Assembly (NCBI GenBank): GCA_020425085.1
Contig: JAGQRW010000007.1
Span: 744,001-808,000 of the forward strand
Source of the DNA: Paracoccaceae bacterium
GTDB lineage: Bacteria > Pseudomonadota > Alphaproteobacteria > Rhodobacterales > Rhodobacteraceae
DNA: 64,000 bases
Direction: 5' to 3'
Positions 47,454 to 54,320 of the stretch are shown here, in pieces. Position 1 is the first letter of the stretch. The number at the start of each line of letters is the position of its first letter. Both the position numbers and the translations under genes were made by a program. Under the pieces are notes generated by a model that saw nothing but the letters and a program-made list of their open reading frames with translations, had not been told where the DNA came from and searched no databases.

Positions 47454-48095
47454 ATGGAAAGGCTGTTGCATCCGCCAACAGGCCACGGCCCTGGGTTGCT
47501 GCTGATCCATTCATGGTGGGGGCTGAGCAAGGGGATCACAGCACTTGGCCAGGATCTAGCAAAAGCCGGTTTCGTGGTACGGATGGCCGACCTTCATGAT
47601 GGCCAAATTGCCGCTACACAGAACGAGGCTGAGGCATTGCGGAGACGCAAACGCAAACAGCCGATGTATCGTGATCTTTACGACGACCTTGCTGTTCTTC
47701 GGCGCGAGGGCGGTGTAGGCGCCAACCCGGTCGGGGTGATTGGGCTTTCGATGGGCGGGCATTGGGCGATCTGGTTGGCGCAGCGCGCTGAGCTTAATAT
47801 CGCTGCCTGCGTCTGTTATTACGCCTGCCGGGGCGGTGACTTTTCTGTGTCAAAGGCGGATTACTTGTTACATTACGCTGAGGTGGATGCGTTCATTAAA
47901 CCGGCGGCAAAGCGGAATATGGCGGCAGCGATTACCTGCGCGGGCAGGCCACTGGAAAGCCATGACTATCAAGGAACCCGGCATTGGTTTGCTGAATCCG
48001 ACCGCCCCGAATTTGCCCCGAGCGCGGCACTTGAGGCGCTGAACAGAAGCAAGGGTTTTCTACATCAAAGATTGACCGCTACTGCCTCATCTTGA
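47454..48095 (+). CDS. Dienelactone hydrolase-family protein
   Basis: 213 aa from the ATG at 47454. Alpha/beta hydrolase: LLLIHSWWGLSKG, nucleophile elbow GLSMGG (Ser in place of the Cys of classical dienelactone hydrolases), Asp near HYAEVDAF and His in YQGTRHWFAES. Hydrolyses an unknown ester or lactone. It is the last gene before the transposon, whose target duplication begins 33 bases after the stop. Confidence 0.85.
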   Translation: MERLLHPPTGHGPGLLLIHSWWGLSKGITALGQDLAKAGFVVRMADLHDGQIAATQNEAEALRRRKRKQPMYRDLYDDLAVLRREGGVGANPVGVIGLSMGGHWAIWLAQRAELNIAACVCYYACRGGDFSVSKADYLLHYAEVDAFIKPAAKRNMAAAITCAGRPLESHDYQGTRHWFAESDRPEFAPSAALEALNRSKGFLHQRLTATASS

Positions 48096-48127
48096 CGCGA
48101 CCCGGCCAAGCCGCGACATAGAGCGTG

Positions 48128-48135
48128 AAAATTAA
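48128..48135. repeat. Target site duplication, left copy
   Basis: AAAATTAA immediately outside the left inverted repeat; the same 8 bases follow the right end at 51372-51379. Eight bases is the usual duplication of IS1595-family elements, and perfect identity points to a fairly recent insertion. Confidence 0.93.
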
Positions 48136-48159
48136 GGCGATTGTATACTTGACAAACCC
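48136..48159. repeat. Left terminal inverted repeat
   Basis: 24 bases beginning GGCGATTGTATAC and ending in ACAAACCC; all 24 are matched in reverse complement at 51348-51371. It contains a TTGACA that serves as -35 box of the transposase promoter. Confidence 0.96.
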
Positions 48160-48177
48160 AACTCTAACTACTAGATT
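48149..48177 (+). promoter_or_regulatory. Transposase promoter with -35 box in the inverted repeat
   Basis: TTGACA (48149-48154, perfect) and TAGATT (48172-48177, 4 of 6) with a 17-base spacer. Transcription should begin near 48184, after the left arm of the adjacent hairpin. Confidence 0.65.
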
Positions 48178-48195
48178 GATTACAGTAAGTTAGAG
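48162..48195 (+). promoter_or_regulatory. Hairpin covering the transposase ribosome-binding site
   Basis: CTCTAACT (48162-48169) pairs with AGTTAGAG (48188-48195); the right arm includes the start of the GAGGA Shine-Dalgarno sequence of the transposase. RNA started outside the element would carry both arms and hide the site; RNA from the element's own promoter lacks the left arm and leaves it free. Confidence 0.6.
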
Positions 48196-48204
48196 GAAAA
48201 TGAA

Positions 48205-49179
48205 ATGTCTGTTCTATCCAAAGCCTACATGTACGATGAAGCCGCTGCCTTTGCACACGTTGAGGCGATGCTCTGGGCGGATGGTCCTTGCTGCCCGTTT
48301 TGTGGCAACTGCACCAATATCTATGATCTGAAAGGCGTATTCTCTAAGCCTTCCAAGAAGAACCCCGAAGGCGTTGAGCGTCACGGCCTGAAAAAGTGTT
48401 CCGCCTGCCGTAAGCAGTTCACGGTTCGCCACAACACCATTTTTGCTGAAAGCCATATTCCCCTGCACAAGTGGTTGCAGGCTATTCACCTGATGGTATC
48501 CAGCAAGAAGGGTATCAGCAGCCACCAGCTTCACCGCGTTCTGGGTATCACCTACAAATCTGCTTGGTTTTTGACGCATCGTATCCGCGAGTGCATGCGC
48601 TCCGGCGATCTGGCCCCAATGGGCGGCAACGGTGGCGCAGTGGAGGTTGACGAAACCTTCTTCGGCAACGACCGCACCAAGAAGCCCCATGGCGAGAAGA
48701 AAGGCCGCGGCTATGCCCACAAGCACAAGATTCTGACGCTTGTGGATCGTGATACGAAGCAGGCCAAGAGCATCATCGTGGACGACCTTAAGAAATCCAC
48801 GCTGATCCCGATCCTGCGCGAAAACATCGCCAAGGAAGCAGTCGTCTACACTGACGAAGCTGGTCAGTATCAGCGTCTTGCCGACGACTTCGCGGGCCAC
48901 GACTTCACCCGTCATGGCGCTGGTGAGTATGGCCGGGGTGAGGTTCACACCAACACCGTCGAAGGCTTCTACAGCATCTTCAAGCGCGGCATGAAGGGCG
49001 TGTATCAGCACTGTGGCAAGCAGCACCTGCACCGCTACGCGGCTGAATTTGATTTTCGCTATAACTACCGTTCGGCAAATGGGGTAGAAGACGCTGAACG
49101 TGGCGCGCTCGCACTCAGCGGCGCGGCAGGAAAGAGACTGACATATCGACGGCCTGACCCAGAAGTAGTGACGATGTGA
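48205..49179 (+). CDS. IS1595-family transposase
   Basis: 324 aa. N-terminal zinc ribbon (CCPFCGNC at 29-36, CSACRK at 65-70), then a helix-turn-helix-like part (KKGISSHQLHRVLGITYKSA) and an ISXO2-type DDE domain: D149 in VEVDETFFG, D217 in VYTDEAG, and E253 in HTNTVEGFYS. All catalytic residues are present and the frame is intact, so it may be active. GAGGA lies 8 bases before the ATG. Its stop overlaps the next start (GTGATG), coupling it to the first passenger gene. Confidence 0.95.
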   Translation: MSVLSKAYMYDEAAAFAHVEAMLWADGPCCPFCGNCTNIYDLKGVFSKPSKKNPEGVERHGLKKCSACRKQFTVRHNTIFAESHIPLHKWLQAIHLMVSSKKGISSHQLHRVLGITYKSAWFLTHRIRECMRSGDLAPMGGNGGAVEVDETFFGNDRTKKPHGEKKGRGYAHKHKILTLVDRDTKQAKSIIVDDLKKSTLIPILRENIAKEAVVYTDEAGQYQRLADDFAGHDFTRHGAGEYGRGEVHTNTVEGFYSIFKRGMKGVYQHCGKQHLHRYAAEFDFRYNYRSANGVEDAERGALALSGAAGKRLTYRRPDPEVVTM

Positions 49180-49673
49180 TGCCAGACCCGGCCCCCCTAT
49201 CGGTTGGAGAAATTATCCGCGCAAACAAGTCCGATGTGATAACCGGGTCTTGGGAAACGGGTTCGATCCCGAGGGCCAAGTTTCCGCTTACGCGGAACAA
49301 GTTGTCTCTCGGACGAGGCTGGAAATGGCGAACAGTCACATTCTCTGCCTTGGGCCATGAGTTCGTTGTTTTGGTGGCAATCAGCGAGGAAAAAGAGTCT
49401 TATCGGGCAACACTATCGATGAAGTTTGGGAAGACGCTTAAAGTTATTTGTTTTCATGAACTTCATACAGACCATTGGAACTGGCATTGCCACCTGATAC
49501 GTGGTAATGTTCATGATACGTTCCCCGGCGTACTCAGGGACAAAAATTTGATGTCGGTATGGCCATCATTCTCGAAAAACGAGTGCACCATACCGTTTGA
49601 TGTAACCGAAGACAGTGCGCTGACCCTCGCGGCGGCGCGCTATCGATTCGCGAAGGGAGGCGGCTTCCTGTGA
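49176..49673 (+). CDS. Passenger protein of unknown function (165 aa)
   Basis: 165 aa from the GTG at 49176 (ATG at 49179 equally possible), overlapping the transposase stop. No signal peptide or membrane segment. It has many aromatic and His residues in the middle (FHELHTDHWNWHCHLI) and a strand-rich N-terminal half (WKWRTVTFSALGHEFVV). No named domain recognised. The His cluster could bind metal. It overlaps the DUF1828 gene by 4 bases, which argues for a shared function. Confidence 0.8.
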   Translation: MMPDPAPLSVGEIIRANKSDVITGSWETGSIPRAKFPLTRNKLSLGRGWKWRTVTFSALGHEFVVLVAISEEKESYRATLSMKFGKTLKVICFHELHTDHWNWHCHLIRGNVHDTFPGVLRDKNLMSVWPSFSKNECTIPFDVTEDSALTLAAARYRFAKGGGFL

Positions 49674-50437
49674 ACCTACAGCAAGAAATCTGCGCCGCCT
49701 TTTGCGACGGTCTAATAGTCCGCAAGGTGCCAGTTGGTTACGCGATATCGGCACCCGTTACGTGGTTCTCCGGCGATACGATTAGCTTCTACGCTAGAGT
49801 CGAGGGTGAGCGCGCACGCCTTGAAGATAGCGGAAGCCTTTTGTTCGACCTTGAAGGGCAAGGTGTCGATTTCTCGTCTGAGAACCGCATGGAAATCCTT
49901 TCGGGCCTTCTGAGAGATCATGGTGTTGTGCTTGAAGAAGAGGACGGGGTGTTTTGCACGGAATGGGTGCCCAAGGCTAAGATCGCGGCGTTGGCACTTC
50001 CGTTTCTGACCTTTCTGGCCCGTGTCCAAGACCTGCTTTTCCTCAACCGCGAAATAGTCAAAAGCACGTTCAAGGAGGATCTGATTGGGGCCTTGGAAGA
50101 TACCTTTAGCGAAGCATCTGTTTCGGTAGCCGAGGCGCTGATACCCTCGTTACCTCATTACACCGTTGATATTGTCGTTAGGGCTAGAAGCGGAAAAACG
50201 GCTGCAATCTTTCCCGCGACAAATGACGTTAGTGTTTTGCGCGCCGTGCTGTTCTCCATGGAGTTGCAGAAGCATGACGTCTCCAACATTGTCCCATTCC
50301 TGATCTATGAGAATTTGGACAAAGGCGCGATTACGCATCAGAGTAGAGAGATTGCCTTTAACTCAGACCTAACGCCGGCTGTGTGGTCAGGCGGTCGCGA
50401 AGAGGTCATGCAGAAGGTTCAGAGATATGTCCAATGA
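49670..50437 (+). CDS. DUF1828-type passenger protein
   Basis: 255 aa from the GTG at 49670, overlapping the previous stop (GTGA). The N-terminal 100 residues match DUF1828: AFCDGLIVRKVPVGYAI, then TISFYARVEGERARLEDSGS and LSGLLRDHGVVLEEEDGVF. The second half (LPHYTVDIVVRARSGKTAAI) carries a putative nuclease-like strand pattern but no clear catalytic motif. The function of DUF1828 is unknown; the domain is often found in mobile DNA. Confidence 0.82.
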   Translation: MNLQQEICAAFCDGLIVRKVPVGYAISAPVTWFSGDTISFYARVEGERARLEDSGSLLFDLEGQGVDFSSENRMEILSGLLRDHGVVLEEEDGVFCTEWVPKAKIAALALPFLTFLARVQDLLFLNREIVKSTFKEDLIGALEDTFSEASVSVAEALIPSLPHYTVDIVVRARSGKTAAIFPATNDVSVLRAVLFSMELQKHDVSNIVPFLIYENLDKGAITHQSREIAFNSDLTPAVWSGGREEVMQKVQRYVQ

Positions 50438-50579
50438 CAAATCCCAACTCGACAAATTCAAAGAAGCCGCTCGCGAACTCGGGACGGACGACGACGAAGA
50501 ACGCTTTGACGAGATTGTCAAGAAGGTGGCCAAGTCCGCCGCTAAGAAAGATAAGAAAAAGGACAGTGCGGGCGGTTAG
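50427..50579 (+). CDS. Small charged passenger protein (50 aa)
   Basis: 50 aa from the ATG at 50427 (MSNDKSQLDKFK), overlapping the DUF1828 gene by 11 bases. It is strongly charged: an acidic centre (LGTDDDEERFDEIV) and a Lys-rich tail (KKVAKSAAKKDKKK). The overlap and the AGAAGGTTCAGAG upstream support translation. It could be an antitoxin-like or adaptor partner of the DUF1828 protein, or merely a structural tail; nothing more can be said. Confidence 0.7.
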   Translation: MSNDKSQLDKFKEAARELGTDDDEERFDEIVKKVAKSAAKKDKKKDSAGG

Positions 50580-50595
50580 GGGATTCTCAACCATT

Positions 50596-50614
50596 TTATG
50601 ATATGGTATCATAA
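50596..50614. terminator. AT-rich hairpin between converging passenger genes
   Basis: Perfect 8-bp stem TTATGATA-TGG-TATCATAA, 17 bases after the small gene. It lies between converging genes, where a bidirectional terminator is expected, but the stem is AT-rich and weak. It could also bind a protein. Confidence 0.4.
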
Positions 50615-50651
50615 TACCGTTCATAAGTGGGGACAGGGAAGCGATATGTTG

Positions 50652-51290
50652 TCATTTCTTAGGTTTCGCACGGCTCTTTTTGATGCTGGCCCGACGCGTC
50701 TTGCGGTTTTCATATGGGGGGTTGGCGTCGGTAGCGGTGCCTTGAGCCTCTTCCAGATTTGGCTGAATGGGTAAACGTCTTGCCATGGGCCTTATTGACC
50801 GCATTGGAGCCAGGCCCATGCGTTTATCAGGCTGTTGAATAGTGAGAACGGTTTCTTCAAATTTTTCTATTGCCAGATCGACAGGCGGAGCATTCCCGCC
50901 GGTCTGAGAGTAGGCCAGAATGAAAGTTGCAACCGCCGTCATTGTCGTCATAAATGTTAGGCCAAAATTAGCCCATTCGCGGAGAAGTCTGCCACTTTCC
51001 TTGTTTTTGGAATCAAGTTTGCGCGCCGCTTCGGCAGCTTTGATCTCACCCTTGGCAACTGCCGTTGCGGTGTCAATCAGAAGCTGTTTTTCCCTGAGAG
51101 TGTACTCCGGTGACGTAATAAATGTGACCATACCGTTGATGATAGCGGTATAACCATTCAAAATCGGGGCCGGTTTTTGGCACCTAGGGCAACCAGATGT
51201 ACTGTTTTTGACACTAATGCCTAGTACCGCAGGTAAAGCTGAAGGAAAGACAAGTCCACGGTATTCGCATATGGCAGGTATTTGGGCCAT
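50652..51290 (-). CDS. Passenger protein with zinc-knuckle-like start and membrane segment (212 aa)
   Basis: 212 aa from the ATG at 51290, with GGAGG upstream. The N-terminus (MAQIPAICEYRG, later SGCPRCQKPAPI) looks like a zinc-ribbon family in which the first CxxC has been reduced to a single Cys while the second CPRC remains. A membrane helix follows near 108-128 (ANFGLTFMTTMTAVATFILA), then a basic, Pro/Arg/Lys-rich tail. It points away from the other passengers, toward them from the right end. No known function. Confidence 0.75.
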   Translation of the reverse strand: MAQIPAICEYRGLVFPSALPAVLGISVKNSTSGCPRCQKPAPILNGYTAIINGMVTFITSPEYTLREKQLLIDTATAVAKGEIKAAEAARKLDSKNKESGRLLREWANFGLTFMTTMTAVATFILAYSQTGGNAPPVDLAIEKFEETVLTIQQPDKRMGLAPMRSIRPMARRLPIQPNLEEAQGTATDANPPYENRKTRRASIKKSRAKPKK

Positions 51291-51347
51291 GTAAATCCTC
51301 CACTAAATTACGTAGAGACGGTTTCACAAACCTCGCGATTCTGCAAC

Positions 51348-51371
51348 GGGTTTGTCAAGTATACAATCGCC
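51348..51371. repeat. Right terminal inverted repeat
   Basis: Reverse complement of the left repeat over all 24 bases. Outward it holds TATACAAT, which could serve as a -10 box toward the nitroreductase gene. Confidence 0.96.
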
Positions 51372-51379
51372 AAAATTAA
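51372..51379. repeat. Target site duplication, right copy
   Basis: AAAATTAA, identical to 48128-48135. The nitroreductase ribosome-binding site (AAAGGGA, 51378-51384) begins inside its last two bases and is thus preserved. Confidence 0.93.
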
Positions 51380-51391
51380 AGGGAATACCCG

Positions 51392-51970
51392 ATGCCTGAC
51401 CCACAGCCCGAAGTGCTTGAATTCCTTCTAAGCCGACGATCGCGACCTGCCAAAACCCTGACCGGACCGGTTCCGGATCGCGCTGCACTGATGCCGCTTC
51501 TGACGGCGGCAGCAAGGACACCTGACCATGGCAAACTGGAACCGTGGCGATTTCTTGTGTTAGAAGGCGCCGCCCTGCAGCGACTGGCAAACTTGACGGA
51601 ACGCTTGAGTCGCGAACGCGGAATTGGCGACGAAAAAGCCGAAAAGGCGCGCCAACAATTTGCCAAAGCGGAACTGGTGGTGGCGGTTGTTGCCGCACCC
51701 GAACAATCGGAAAAAGTGCCCGAGATCGAACAGATTCTTTCCGCCGGTGCGGTCTGCCTGTCGCTGCTGAATGCCGCATTGGCCAGTGGTTGGGGGGCGA
51801 ACTGGCTAAGTGGCTGGATGGCGCATGACCGCGAATTTCTGACCGAGGGGCTGGATCTGGCGGCGTTTGAATTTGTTGCCGGTTTCATCCATATCGGCAG
51901 TGAAACCATCGCCCCGCCCGAGCGGCCACGACCCGATCTTGACCTTAAGACAACCTGGATAGACAGTTGA
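51392..51970 (+). CDS. Nitroreductase-family flavoprotein
   Basis: 192 aa, FMN-dependent fold: LSRRSRPAKTLTGPVPDRAAL at the N-terminus (FMN phosphate site), TPDHGKLEPWRFLVL, then SAGAVCLSLLNAALASGWGA and a short C-terminal part. Resembles the small YdjA-type group. Substrate unknown. Its natural upstream region now lies 3.2 kb away on the other side of the transposon. It overlaps the next gene by 4 bases. Confidence 0.88.
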   Translation: MPDPQPEVLEFLLSRRSRPAKTLTGPVPDRAALMPLLTAAARTPDHGKLEPWRFLVLEGAALQRLANLTERLSRERGIGDEKAEKARQQFAKAELVVAVVAAPEQSEKVPEIEQILSAGAVCLSLLNAALASGWGANWLSGWMAHDREFLTEGLDLAAFEFVAGFIHIGSETIAPPERPRPDLDLKTTWIDS

Positions 51971-52659
51971 TTTTCGATGATTTTCTAAAGTCATTGCGAC
52001 AGATGGATGATGCCAGATTTCGCGGTGTCCTGTTGCGTTCGCTTGGCCTGACCATCCTGCTTCTGGCGGGTTTCGTTTATGGGATCGGCTGGTTTCTGGC
52101 CTGGCTGATCCCCGGCAACCTCAGCCTTCCGTGGATTGGCGAGATCACCTTTCTCGACAATCTCGGGGCCGGTATCGGCGTTGGCGCCGGACTGATCCTG
52201 TCGGTGTTTCTGATGATCCCGGTGGCGACGATCTTTATCGGTGCCTTTCTGGAGCAAATCGCCGGTGCGGTCGAGGCCAAGCACTATCCGGAACTTTCGC
52301 CGATCGAGGGTGCCGGTTGGTGGGATGTGCTGGTCGATGCGCTGCGGTTTTTCAGCCTGCTCGTAGTCGTCAACCTGGTGGCGCTGGTGCTTTATCTGCT
52401 GTTCGCACCGCTGGCACCATTCCTGTTCTGGGCGGTGAACGGTTATCTTCTGGGGCGGGAATATTTTCAGTTGGTGGCGATGCGACGACTATCGCGGCAA
52501 AAGGCCGATGCCTTGCGCAAACAGCATTTTGCAGCGATCTGGCTGGCCGGAATCCTGATGGCGATTCCGCTGAGCATCCCGGTTCTGAACCTGATAGTAC
52601 CGATCCTTGGCGTTGCCACATTTACCCATCAATTTCATAGGTTTCATCGGCAAAGTTAA
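51967..52659 (+). CDS. EI24/CysZ-like membrane protein
   Basis: 230 aa from the TTG at 51967, overlapping the nitroreductase stop (TTGA); the ATG at 51977 is out of frame. Four to five membrane helices and EI24-type features (IFIGAFLEQIAGAVEAKHYP, NGYLLGREYFQLVAMRR). The family includes CysZ, a sulfate permease, but the present protein could equally be another EI24 member. Co-translated with the nitroreductase. Confidence 0.82.
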   Translation: MIFDDFLKSLRQMDDARFRGVLLRSLGLTILLLAGFVYGIGWFLAWLIPGNLSLPWIGEITFLDNLGAGIGVGAGLILSVFLMIPVATIFIGAFLEQIAGAVEAKHYPELSPIEGAGWWDVLVDALRFFSLLVVVNLVALVLYLLFAPLAPFLFWAVNGYLLGREYFQLVAMRRLSRQKADALRKQHFAAIWLAGILMAIPLSIPVLNLIVPILGVATFTHQFHRFHRQS

Positions 52660-52661
52660 GG

Positions 52662-52937
52662 TTATCTTAGTTCGCTGCCCAGGTTGAAGATGTCGATGTC
52701 ATCAATCGATATCCAGCCATTGATGATGACGATGAAGACCGGAATGAAAACTGCAGTTGCGGCTATGGTTACCCAGATCGCCTTTTTTCCAAGTTTCGGA
52801 TCGACCGGTGCCGAAGGCGAGGTGCCCGGCACCACTTCACCGGATTCTCCCTGGCTTTGCAATCTGAGCGGCAGGATCACGAACAGGCACATGAACCAGA
52901 TGGTAAGATACAGCAATACACCTGTAACCGGATTCAT
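52662..52937 (-). CDS. DUF1467 family small membrane protein
   Basis: 91 aa with two membrane helices (5-25 and 52-74). Family signature: VLLYLTIWFMCLFVILPLRL at the start. Function unknown. Its ATG overlaps the stop of the epimerase gene by one base (TGATG), an association common in alphaproteobacteria. Converges on the EI24 gene with two bases between. Confidence 0.9.
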   Translation of the reverse strand: MNPVTGVLLYLTIWFMCLFVILPLRLQSQGESGEVVPGTSPSAPVDPKLGKKAIWVTIAATAVFIPVFIVIINGWISIDDIDIFNLGSELR

Positions 52938-53341
52938 CAGACCTGTTCCAGTTCCACAAGAGTACCCGCAAAGTCCTTGGGATGAAGGAATAAAACCGGT
53001 TTGCCATGGGCGCCTGTCCTAGGTTCTCCACTACCAAGTACCCGCGCGCCTGCCGCCAGAAGACTGTCGCGCGCGGCCAGGATATCCTCGACCTCATAAC
53101 AGATATGATGGATGCCACCCGAGGGGTTCTTGTCAAGAAAGCCCTGAATTGGTGAGTTTTCACCCAACGGATGCAGAAGTTCGATCTTGGTGTTCGGCAA
53201 TTCGATGAATACCACGGTGACGCCGTGATCCGGTTCGTCCTGCGGAGGGTTCACCTTTGCCCCCAGCGTATCGCGGTACTGCGCGCTTGCCGCCGCCAGG
53301 TCAGGGACGGCAATGGCAACATGGTTGAGGCGTCCGATCAT
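52937..53341 (-). CDS. mce: Methylmalonyl-CoA epimerase
   Basis: 134 aa from the ATG at 53341 (MIGRLNHVAIAV), the exact size of the family. VOC fold with metal ligands His in LNHVAIAVPDL, GIHHICYEVEDI and the Glu in GTLVELEQV. Interconverts the 2R and 2S forms of methylmalonyl-CoA in propionate breakdown. The mutase is not in this window. Confidence 0.93.
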   Translation of the reverse strand: MIGRLNHVAIAVPDLAAASAQYRDTLGAKVNPPQDEPDHGVTVVFIELPNTKIELLHPLGENSPIQGFLDKNPSGGIHHICYEVEDILAARDSLLAAGARVLGSGEPRTGAHGKPVLFLHPKDFAGTLVELEQV

Positions 53342-53482
53342 GATCGCTCCTGTGGCTGTGACAGGGCTAGATAGTCGATCATGCCAATGGGATGCAATAG
53401 GCATGCGGCGTCGGCGTTAAGCCCTCGTTAGGGTTATCGCGGTTGAATTGCAGAACGACTCATCTGAAAACGGGTGGTGCTG

Positions 53483-54229
53483 ATGCAAGAACTGATCGAC
53501 CGAAAACCAATCGCCAGACCTCTGGCACCCGCAGACCGGCCATTGCTGAGGCTGACCATCCTTCTGGTCGAAGACAGCCGGTTGTGTTCGGAAACCGTGC
53601 GTTTGATGTGCCAGCGCAGCGGCGCGCGGCTCAGGCGGGCCGACAGCCTGCTCAGCGCCCGCAGGCATCTGGCCACTTATCGGCCTTCGCTGGTGCTGGT
53701 AGATATCGGTCTGCCGGACGGATCCGGTCTTGATCTGGTGCGCGCACTTGCCTCGCACCGTCCGAATGCACCGGTAATTCTGGTGACCAGCGGCGAAGAT
53801 GCCGGGCTTTGCCGGGCCGGCGCAAGCGATGCCGGGGCGGACGGGTTCATCGAAAAACCTGTCAGGGATATCAAGGAATTTCAACGGATCATCCTGTCGT
53901 TCTTTCCGGGCCACCGGGCCGGGGCGGCGGCCAATGTGGTTCCCTTTTATCCGCTTGGTGCGCCAAATCAGCAGATGGTTGCCGAGGATTTACAGCAGGC
54001 ACAATCGTTGCTGCACGATGCGGTTGCCAGGGATGACAAGGCGCTGATCCTTTACGGCGCGCAGTTCCTGCATTCGGTGGCCGAGGCTGCGGGAAATGAA
54101 AAGCTGTCCGATCTGGCGTTGCGCCTGGGCAAAAGCACCCGGCAGGGAAGGCCGCTGGCGGCACAGGCGGCAAATCTGCAATCCTACCTTTCGCGTCAGA
54201 TCGAGGATCGGCAAAAGCCGGTGCAGTAG
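53483..54229 (+). CDS. Response regulator with receiver domain
   Basis: 248 aa from the ATG at 53483. The receiver domain spans about 20-140: acidic pocket ILLVEDS, phospho-acceptor Asp in LVLVDIGLPDGSG, the Thr in VILVTSGED and the Lys in FIEKPVRD. The C-terminal 110 residues are helical (MVAEDLQQAQSLLHDAV, LIYLYGA-like ALILYGAQFLHSVAEAAGN) without a DNA-binding motif; they resemble a phosphotransfer-like helical bundle without an obvious His-box. The partner kinase is not near. Confidence 0.82.
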   Translation: MQELIDRKPIARPLAPADRPLLRLTILLVEDSRLCSETVRLMCQRSGARLRRADSLLSARRHLATYRPSLVLVDIGLPDGSGLDLVRALASHRPNAPVILVTSGEDAGLCRAGASDAGADGFIEKPVRDIKEFQRIILSFFPGHRAGAAANVVPFYPLGAPNQQMVAEDLQQAQSLLHDAVARDDKALILYGAQFLHSVAEAAGNEKLSDLALRLGKSTRQGRPLAAQAANLQSYLSRQIEDRQKPVQ

Positions 54230-54320
54230 CCGGCGGGTTTTTTTGGCTGCGGTCAGGATCCATGCATCGATTGTCGTTTTCGGGCGGGCGGGCAGAAAAA
54301 CGCATCGGCAGTCTTGGCGC

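Larger units (their letters stand above)
48136..51371 (+). mobile_element. Complete IS1595-family transposon with passenger genes
   Basis: 3236 bp bounded by perfect 24-bp inverted repeats (48136-48159 and 51348-51371) and flanked by the 8-bp duplication AAAATTAA. Inside: transposase, then three overlapping passenger genes of unknown function (165, 255 and 50 aa) on the same strand, and one on the other strand (212 aa). Composition is visibly less GC-rich than the host DNA. It landed between a hydrolase gene and a nitroreductase gene without cutting either, about 20 bases upstream of the nitroreductase start. Confidence 0.95.

Noticed and set aside
49235-49285. T-arm-like sequence GGTTCGATCCC suggesting a tRNA
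   Set aside because: No matching acceptor strand, D-arm or anticodon arm can be drawn upstream; the bases lie within the intact 165 aa passenger gene.
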